This document shows, in pieces, positions 1 to 4,865 of a DNA stretch of 11,005 nt (positions are counted from its first letter, which is position 1; each line of letters opens with the position of its first letter). The DNA is taken from NCBI GenBank assembly GCA_964571145.1, contig CAZNAP010000082.1, forward strand, positions 1-11,005, written 5' to 3'. Both the position numbers and the translations under genes were made by a program. Origin of the DNA: Suilimivivens sp964571145 (GTDB taxonomy: Bacteria; Bacillota; Clostridia; Lachnospirales; Lachnospiraceae). The notes beneath the pieces are model-generated. The model was not told where the DNA came from, did no database searches, and was given only the letters and a program-made list of their open reading frames with translations.

Positions 1-16
1 AGTGATATCTGCTAAG

Positions 17-45
17 TTGCTTTTGTACTAAAAATGAATTATTAT
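17..45 (+). promoter_or_regulatory. Candidate sigma-A promoter upstream of the guanylyltransferase gene
   Basis: TTGCTT at 17-22 and TATTAT at 40-45 are separated by 17 bp. The -10 box matches consensus at five of six positions, the -35 box only at TTG. The surrounding 1-91 stretch is very AT-rich, so a chance match is quite possible. It is the best-spaced pair I found before the first gene, but the true promoter could also lie left of the window. Confidence 0.25.
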
Positions 46-91
46 ATTTATGATCAATTAACTATATAGAGATGAAGGGAACATACCTATT

Positions 92-1429
92 ATGCTAAAT
101 ATTGTGCTATTATCAGGCGGTTCTGGAAAGCGCCTGTGGCCACTTTCAAACGATATCAGATCAAAACAGTTTATTAAGATATTTAAAGATGCAAGTGGCA
201 AATACGAATCCATGGTGCAGAGAGTCTACCGCCAAATCTGTGAGGTGGATGCTACAGCAGAGGTGACAATTGCCACTTCTAAAACACAGGTTTCAGCTAT
301 TCATAATCAACTGGGACCGGCTGTCGGAATCTGTGTTGAACCTTGCAGACGCGATACTTTTCCGGCAATTGCATTGGTAGCATCATGGCTGCATGATGTG
401 AAAAAAGTGCCCGGTGATGAAGCCGTGGTGGTATGTCCGGTTGACCCATTTGTGGAAGCTGATTATTTTGAAGCAATCAAGAAACTGGGCGAAATAGCCA
501 AAACAGATTCAACAAATATGGTGTTAATGGGTATTGAACCCACCTATCCCAGTGAAAAGTATGGCTATGTTATTCCAGAAACGAATGACGCAGTCAGTGT
601 GGTTCAGTGCTATAAGGAAAAGCCGGATGAGCAGACCGCAAGACAGTATATTCAGGAAGGTGCACTGTGGAATGGTGGCGTATTTGCTTTTAAACTGGAA
701 TATATGCTAGAGAAAGCACATCAGCTCATTGAGTTTACCGATTATCAGGATTTATATCAAAAATATGATACACTTCAGAAAATTAGTTTTGATTATGCGG
801 TGGCCGAAAAAGAAAATAGTATGAAGGTAATGCGCTTTTCCGGTCAATGGAAGGATTTGGGAACATGGAACACCCTGACAGAGGCCATGGGAGAAGCAAA
901 TGTAGGCAATGCTATCTGTAATGAACAATGCAAGAACGTGCATGTTATTAACGAATTGGATGTGCCGGTGCTTTGCATGGGTTTATCTGATGTGGTTGTT
1001 TCTGCAAGTCCGGAAGGGATTTTGGTATCAGATAAGGAACAATCCAGTTACATTAAGCCTTTTGTAGATGCGATTAATCAACAAATTATGTTTGCCGAGA
1101 AATCCTGGGGAAGCTTTAAGGTCATAGATGTGGAAGATGAAAGCCTTACCATAAAGGTAACACTGAAAGCAGGACGAAAGATGAATTATCACAGCCATGA
1201 GCGACGTGAGGAAGTATGGACTGTGATTTCAGGACAGGGTCTGGCTGTAGTGGACGATATAGAAAGAAACATCAAAGCGGGAGATGTCATTACCCTGCCG
1301 GTTGGATGTAAACATACTCTTTTTGCAGAAACCGAACTAAAGGTGATTGAAGTGCAAATTGGAAAAGAAATTAGTGTAAGTGATAAGCAAAAGTATGATT
1401 TAAAAATCATAACTAAAGGAGCTGAATAA
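92..1429 (+). CDS. manC: Mannose-1-phosphate guanylyltransferase-like protein with C-terminal cupin (ManC/type II PMI-GMP family)
   Basis: Predicted cytoplasmic sugar-phosphate nucleotidyltransferase, expected to make GDP-mannose from mannose 1-phosphate and GTP. The N-terminal half has the nucleotide-binding signature GGSGKRLWPLS (residues 9-19) followed by SKQF (24-27). It also has EKYGYVIPE, YKEKPDE, WNGGVFAFK and WKDLGTWNTL, all typical of the family. The usual LPADH-type metal site reads CPVDPF around D118, a variant I recall from related clostridial proteins. The C-terminal ~95 residues form a cupin with H367, H369, R372, E374 and W376, matching the isomerase-type domain of bifunctional PMI-GMP enzymes. 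At 445 aa it is slightly shorter than the usual 460-480 aa. GAAGGGA at 74-80 serves as ribosome binding site, 11 nt before the ATG. The stop abuts the next gene. Substrate (mannose versus another hexose 1-phosphate) and remaining isomerase activity are not decided by sequence alone. Confidence 0.85.
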   Translation: MLNIVLLSGGSGKRLWPLSNDIRSKQFIKIFKDASGKYESMVQRVYRQICEVDATAEVTIATSKTQVSAIHNQLGPAVGICVEPCRRDTFPAIALVASWLHDVKKVPGDEAVVVCPVDPFVEADYFEAIKKLGEIAKTDSTNMVLMGIEPTYPSEKYGYVIPETNDAVSVVQCYKEKPDEQTARQYIQEGALWNGGVFAFKLEYMLEKAHQLIEFTDYQDLYQKYDTLQKISFDYAVAEKENSMKVMRFSGQWKDLGTWNTLTEAMGEANVGNAICNEQCKNVHVINELDVPVLCMGLSDVVVSASPEGILVSDKEQSSYIKPFVDAINQQIMFAEKSWGSFKVIDVEDESLTIKVTLKAGRKMNYHSHERREEVWTVISGQGLAVVDDIERNIKAGDVITLPVGCKHTLFAETELKVIEVQIGKEISVSDKQKYDLKIITKGAE

Positions 1430-2386
1430 ATGGAAGAAACAAGGGCTGTCAATAACAAGAGAATTATTACTTTTCTATTAATTACGTTTATATTGGCTTA
1501 TGGAGCTGAACTATTTTTTATTATGCCCATTGTAGGAAGCACGGATGAAAACCAAGCTAAGCTGGCGCAGTCGTTACTGAGCAGTATTGTGTTTATACCT
1601 ACTGTAGCCGCTATATTAACAAGATTACTTACCAAAGAAGCAATTATGGGAACCAATATTATGCTTTCCCTGAATTTGAAACGTGATGTGAAGTATTACG
1701 CACTGGGTTGGTTCGGTACGGCATTCATGATTATAGTGGGCGCAGCACTGTATTTCGTGGTTTTTCCCAGTCAGTTTGACCCGAATATGGAATTCTTTAT
1801 GCAGACGATGCAGGCGCAAGGTGGAGCTGAAACAATCACATTTACAAATGATGAGTTGAAACGTGCAATGCTGATACAAATTCTAACCTCAATTTTGCTA
1901 TCCCCGTTTTTGTATGTGATTGATTGCTTTGGAGAAGAATGGGGCTTTAGGGGTTACTTATTACCAAAGATGTTAAAGAGCTTTCGAGTAGTTCCCACAT
2001 TATTAGTTAGCGGGCTGCTTTGGGGACTTTGGTATGCACCTTTGGTTTATCTTGGCAGAATCTACGGAATAGGCTATGCAGGATTTCCAGTTGTAGGTAT
2101 TTTGACAATGTGTTTGTTTAGCATGGCACTGGGAGTGTTGTTATCTTATGTGACAATTAAAACCGGAAGCTGTCTTCCTGCAATTATGTGTCGTGGCGTT
2201 ATTTATGGCTTTGCTACAATCAGCTTATGCTTTACGGTAAAAGATAGCTATAATGTCTTATTAGGTCCGTCTGCCTATGGACTGATCGGGTGCGCAGGCT
2301 TTATTGCACTGGCAGTCTACTTGACGATTCAGCTTCATAAAGAAGAGGAAGCTAAAATAGCCGATGGCAGTAGAACACTTTTGTAA
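1430..2386 (+). CDS. CPBP (Abi/CAAX-protease-like) family membrane protein, probably catalytically degenerate
   Basis: Integral membrane protein of 318 aa with about eight hydrophobic segments, at roughly 11-32, 46-66, 88-112, 146-165, 186-208, 217-240, 249-270 and 280-300. Motif 1 of the CPBP intramembrane protease family is present as E169-E170-W-G-F-R174, followed by GYLLPKM. Motif 2, normally WGLWHAP, reads WGLWYAP, with Tyr202 (codon TAT) where the metal-binding His is expected. Motif 3, normally H-G-x-x-N, reads R255-G-V-I-Y259, so both the expected His and Asn are lost. The flanking residues align well, so the substitutions look real rather than an alignment error. The gene is intact, without frameshift or stop. 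A strong AAAGGAG at 1415-1421 lies 8 nt before the ATG, which touches the upstream stop codon, so the two genes should be co-translated. No natural substrate can be inferred. The fold assignment is firm; loss of peptidase activity is inferred. Confidence 0.85.
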   Translation: MEETRAVNNKRIITFLLITFILAYGAELFFIMPIVGSTDENQAKLAQSLLSSIVFIPTVAAILTRLLTKEAIMGTNIMLSLNLKRDVKYYALGWFGTAFMIIVGAALYFVVFPSQFDPNMEFFMQTMQAQGGAETITFTNDELKRAMLIQILTSILLSPFLYVIDCFGEEWGFRGYLLPKMLKSFRVVPTLLVSGLLWGLWYAPLVYLGRIYGIGYAGFPVVGILTMCLFSMALGVLLSYVTIKTGSCLPAIMCRGVIYGFATISLCFTVKDSYNVLLGPSAYGLIGCAGFIALAVYLTIQLHKEEEAKIADGSRTLL

Positions 2387-2436
2387 ATAATATATATTGA
2401 AAAGCGCGTGAAAAGTGGAAATATTCGGCAAATCGC

Positions 2437-2465
2437 TTGACAGTAGGCACCACGGGTGCTATCAT
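2437..2465 (+). promoter_or_regulatory. Sigma-A promoter of the rimP-nusA-infB operon
   Basis: A perfect TTGACA (2437-2442) is followed after 17 bp by TATCAT (2460-2465), one mismatch from TATAAT, with a TG extended -10 at 2457-2458. Transcription should start near 2471-2473, giving a leader of about 110 nt before rimP. The spacer contains an inverted repeat, listed separately. It is the best promoter match I found in the window, as expected for a highly expressed housekeeping operon. Confidence 0.8.
2447..2459. repeat. Short inverted repeat inside the rimP promoter spacer
   Basis: GCACC (2447-2451) and GGTGC (2455-2459) are perfect inverted arms around ACG, and lie entirely between the -35 and -10 boxes. 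The position would suit a repressor or activator half-site pair, but arms of five bases can arise by chance and no regulator is visible nearby. Confidence 0.4.
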
Positions 2466-2492
2466 ATAAAGGAATTAAAAATGATTATTTGT

Positions 2493-2521
2493 AGAGTGGA
2501 CTTTCAGGTCCACTCTTTTTT
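2493..2521 (+). terminator. Rho-independent terminator in the rimP leader (probable attenuator)
   Basis: AGAGTGGAC (2493-2501) pairs perfectly with GTCCACTCT (2508-2516), a 9-bp stem with the 6-nt loop TTTCAG, followed by TTTTT to 2521 and then AGGG. It lies about 20 nt downstream of the predicted transcription start and 60 nt before the rimP ATG, so it sits in the operon's own 5' leader. No terminator separates the upstream CPBP gene from this point, so it can also stop read-through from that unit. In B. subtilis the corresponding ylxS(rimP)-nusA leader is reported to be controlled by NusA-dependent termination. The short, interrupted U tract here is compatible with NusA dependence. I found no clear antiterminator: the best alternative pairing of the 5' arm is four pairs with GGTC at 2531-2534. 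Confidence 0.85.
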
Positions 2522-2580
2522 AGGGATTTAGGTCGCTGTTACTTTTAGGTGCAGAACCTGTTAAGGAGAATAATTGATTT

Positions 2581-3057
2581 ATGTCAAAAAGAGAAAGTTA
2601 TGAAGAAAGAACACTGGCACTTTTGGAGCCGATTGTAGCGGCGAACCACGTGGAAATATACGATGTGGAGTATGTGAAAGAAGGCAGTGACTGGTATTTA
2701 AGATGCTTTATTGATAAGCCGTCAGGAGTTAATATCAGTGAATGTGAAGCAGTCAGCAGAGCTTTATCAGCAGAACTGGATCAAACGGATTTTATTGAAG
2801 ATGCTTATATACTGGAAGTTAGTTCTCCGGGACTTGGAAGACAGTTAAAGAAAGACAAACATTTACAGAAATCAATAGGTCAAGAAGTAACAGTAAAAAC
2901 CTATATGGTGATAAACGGCACTAAGGATTTTGGTGGAATATTAAAAGCTTTTGATGCAGATACAATTACTTTGGAACCAATATCTGAAGAGGAAGCGGAA
3001 GATATGATTTTCAATCGAAAAGACATAGCTATAATTAAGCTTGCACTTGATTTTTAA
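2581..3057 (+). CDS. rimP: Ribosome maturation factor RimP
   Basis: RimP (YlxS/YhbC) binds the 30S subunit during late assembly and assists maturation around S12. The 158-aa length is normal. The N-terminal alpha/beta domain carries EIYDVEYVKEGSDWYLRCFID (about 25-46) and ends in the family hallmark LEVSSPGLGR (78-87). The C-terminal SH3-like barrel follows, with VTVKTY and GGILKAF. AAGGAG at 2563-2568 is the ribosome binding site, 12 nt before the ATG; no better in-frame start is seen. First gene of the operon, placed after the leader terminator. Its TAA shares an A with an ATG at 3057, just before nusA. Confidence 0.97.
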   Translation: MSKRESYEERTLALLEPIVAANHVEIYDVEYVKEGSDWYLRCFIDKPSGVNISECEAVSRALSAELDQTDFIEDAYILEVSSPGLGRQLKKDKHLQKSIGQEVTVKTYMVINGTKDFGGILKAFDADTITLEPISEEEAEDMIFNRKDIAIIKLALDF

Positions 3058-3101
3058 TGTCCGATAAAATACTAATTAATGGACGGAAAGGGATGCGAAA
3101 A

Positions 3102-4262
3102 ATGAACAAGGAATTAATGGAAGCATTGGAGCTGTTGGAGAAAGAAAAAGAGATCAGTAAAGAAACATTATTTGAAGCAATTGAAAATTCGCTGATTACA
3201 GCTTGTAAGAATCACTTTGGAAAATCTGATAATGTCAAAGTGGAAATTGACAGGGAAACCTGTGACTTTTTATGTTATGCAGAAAAAGAAGTAGTGGAAG
3301 AAGTAGAAGATGATTGTCTGCAGATGACCTTGGAGGAAGCACAGGAGATTAAGTCTGATGCTAAAATCGGAGATGTCATTCATGTGGAGATTAAGTCCAA
3401 AGAATTTGGCCGTATTGCAACACAAAATGCTAAAAATGTTATTTTGCAAAAAATTCGGGAAGAAGAAAGAAGTGTGATTTATAATCAGTACTTCGAGAAA
3501 GAAAAAGATATTGCAACCGGTATTGTACAACGATATATCGGCAAGAATATCAGCATTAATATGGGTAAAGCAGACGGAATCTTGAATGAAAGCGAGCAGG
3601 TTAAGAATGAATTCTTTAAGCCTACCGAAAGAATCAAAGTATATATTCTTGAAGTTAAGAATACACCTAAGGGACCTAGAATTTTAGTAAGTCGTACACA
3701 TCCAGAACTGGTTAAACGTTTATTTGAAGCTGAAGTAACCGAAATCAGAGATGCTACTGTAGAAATAATGAGTATCGCAAGAGAAGCCGGAAGCAGAACC
3801 AAGATGGCAGTTAAATCAAACAATCCTAATGTAGATGCAGTAGGCGCTTGCGTAGGTTTAAACGGTACCAGAGTAAACTCTATTGTTGAAGAGTTACGCG
3901 GTGAAAAAATCGACATTATCAACTGGGATGAAAATCCTGGTAACTTAATACAAAATGCACTTTCTCCGGCTAAAATAGTTGCAGTATTTGCTGATCCTGA
4001 TGAAAAGACTGCAAAAGTAGTAGTACCGGATTATCAGTTGTCATTGGCAATTGGTAAAGAAGGACAGAATGCTCGTTTAGCAGCTAGATTAACAGGCTAT
4101 AAGATTGATATTAAGAGTGAAACACAAGCCAAAGATGCTCCCGGATTCCGTTATGAAGATTATATGGATGAGTACGATGAGTACGACGGATATGAAGAAG
4201 AGTATGAAGAGGGCAGTGAGGAAGAAAGTAGCGAAGCTTCTACTGATGAAGTAGTAGAATAG
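3102..4262 (+). CDS. nusA: Transcription termination/antitermination factor NusA
   Basis: NusA binds RNA polymerase near the RNA exit channel and promotes pausing, intrinsic termination and rRNA antitermination. Domains in order: polymerase-binding NTD (1-~125), S1 (about 134-200, from KDIATGIVQRY), KH1 with GLNG at 252-255, KH2 with GKEG at 318-321 inside LAIGKEGQNARLAARL, and an acidic tail rich in Asp, Glu and Tyr (about 355-386). There are no C-terminal repeats of the E. coli type, as usual in Firmicutes. I chose ATG 3102 (MNKELMEAL, 386 aa) because GGAAAGGG at 3085-3092 gives a 9-nt spacing and homologues I recall begin this way. The ATG at 3057, overlapping the rimP stop, would add 15 residues but has no ribosome binding site. 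The ATG at 3093 touches the Shine-Dalgarno. NusA probably regulates its own operon through the leader terminator. Confidence 0.96.
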   Translation: MNKELMEALELLEKEKEISKETLFEAIENSLITACKNHFGKSDNVKVEIDRETCDFLCYAEKEVVEEVEDDCLQMTLEEAQEIKSDAKIGDVIHVEIKSKEFGRIATQNAKNVILQKIREEERSVIYNQYFEKEKDIATGIVQRYIGKNISINMGKADGILNESEQVKNEFFKPTERIKVYILEVKNTPKGPRILVSRTHPELVKRLFEAEVTEIRDATVEIMSIAREAGSRTKMAVKSNNPNVDAVGACVGLNGTRVNSIVEELRGEKIDIINWDENPGNLIQNALSPAKIVAVFADPDEKTAKVVVPDYQLSLAIGKEGQNARLAARLTGYKIDIKSETQAKDAPGFRYEDYMDEYDEYDGYEEEYEEGSEEESSEASTDEVVE

Positions 4263-4273
4263 GTGGTATTTGC

Positions 4274-4543
4274 ATGGCAAAAAAGATTCCCGAAAGACAG
4301 TGCGTAGGATGCGGAGAAATGAAATCCAAAAAGGAAATGATGCGTGTTCTGAAAACGCCTGAGGATGAAATCATACTGGATGTAACAGGCAAGAAAAATG
4401 GAAGAGGTGCTTATCTTTGTAAATCCAGAGAGTGTCTGCAGCAGGCACGAAAAAATAAAGGATTAGAACGGTCTTTCAAAATGAGTATTCCAAGTGATGT
4501 TTATGACAGTCTGGAAAGGGAGTATGATCAAGTTGAACAATAA
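4274..4543 (+). CDS. rnpM: YlxR/RnpM family RNA-binding protein
   Basis: Small basic protein of 89 aa with the DUF448 (YlxR) fold. The family signature GRGAYLC is at residues 43-49. Four cysteines sit as C10-x2-C13 and C49-x4-C54, a spacing that could bind a metal, though this is not established for all members. In B. subtilis this protein was renamed RnpM after reports that it binds the RNase P RNA and modulates the enzyme; older work proposed a regulatory role. AGGTGG at 4261-4266 overlaps the nusA stop codon and lies 7 nt before the ATG, indicating coupling to nusA. The 3' end overlaps ylxQ. The family call is firm; the exact function in this organism is inferred. Confidence 0.95.
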   Translation: MAKKIPERQCVGCGEMKSKKEMMRVLKTPEDEIILDVTGKKNGRGAYLCKSRECLQQARKNKGLERSFKMSIPSDVYDSLEREYDQVEQ

Positions 4544-4841
4544 CAAAATACTATCTCTTTTAGGCTTGGCAGCCAGAGGAAGAAATCTGGTTAGTGGTGA
4601 ATTTTCCACAGAGAAAGCAGTAAAAGAAGGAAAGGCGGCATTAGTGATAGTGGGTGTAGATGCTTCTGACAATACCAAGAAGATGTTTACAAATATGTGC
4701 ACATATTATCAAACACCAATTTACATTTATGCTGATAAGGAGAGTTTAGGGAAAGCCATTGGCAAGGAAATGCGTGCATCAGTAGCAGTTACTGATCAGG
4801 GAATGGCTGCAAACATAATCAAACACATGGAAGAATCATAG
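4524..4841 (+). CDS. ylxQ: YlxQ, L7Ae/L30e-family RNA-binding protein
   Basis: A protein of about 105 aa of the ribosomal L7Ae family, expected to bind kink-turn-like RNA; its cellular role is poorly known. LSLLGLAARGRNLVSGE near the start, ALVIVGVDASDNTKKMF in the middle and KEMRASVAVTDQGMA near the end are family features. The start is uncertain. ATG 4524 lies only 1-4 nt after the purine run GGAAAGGGAG (4513-4522). TTG 4533 has a good 10-nt spacing from AGGGAG and gives MNNNKILSLLG, the N-terminal length I recall for homologues. ATG 4494 lacks a site. All choices overlap the end of rnpM, by 11 to 50 bp, so translation is probably coupled. Confidence 0.88.
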   Translation: MIKLNNNKILSLLGLAARGRNLVSGEFSTEKAVKEGKAALVIVGVDASDNTKKMFTNMCTYYQTPIYIYADKESLGKAIGKEMRASVAVTDQGMAANIIKHMEES

Positions 4842-4865
4842 GAATTTTAAGACGGAGGAAATAGA

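Noticed and set aside
2441..2521. GGCACCACGGGTGC plus a terminator, considered as a possible T-box riboswitch.
   Set aside because: The T-box core AGGGTGGNACCGCG is absent, the leader is too short for a specifier stem, and the repeat lies in the promoter rather than the transcript.
2481..2531. A 16-codon open frame in the rimP leader (ATG 2481 to TAG, spanning the hairpin) with AAAGGA 7 nt upstream, resembling a leader peptide.
   Set aside because: Its ribosome binding site (2468-2473) lies at or before the predicted transcription start near 2472, so it would be missing or incomplete on the mRNA. The codons show no amino acid run typical of attenuation peptides.
2547..2559. AGGT-GCAGA-ACCT mini-hairpin upstream of the rimP ribosome binding site.
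   Set aside because: A four-pair stem is too weak to interpret and does not compete with the terminator arms.
3485..3922. Long antisense open frame opposite nusA, with similar ones opposite infB and truB.
   Set aside because: The + strand encodes well-conserved proteins throughout. The antisense frames have no promoter or ribosome binding site I could see and no known family features.
4167..4184. Tandem 9-bp repeat GATGAGTAC in nusA.
   Set aside because: Two copies encoding DEYDEY in an acidic tail are ordinary low-complexity sequence.
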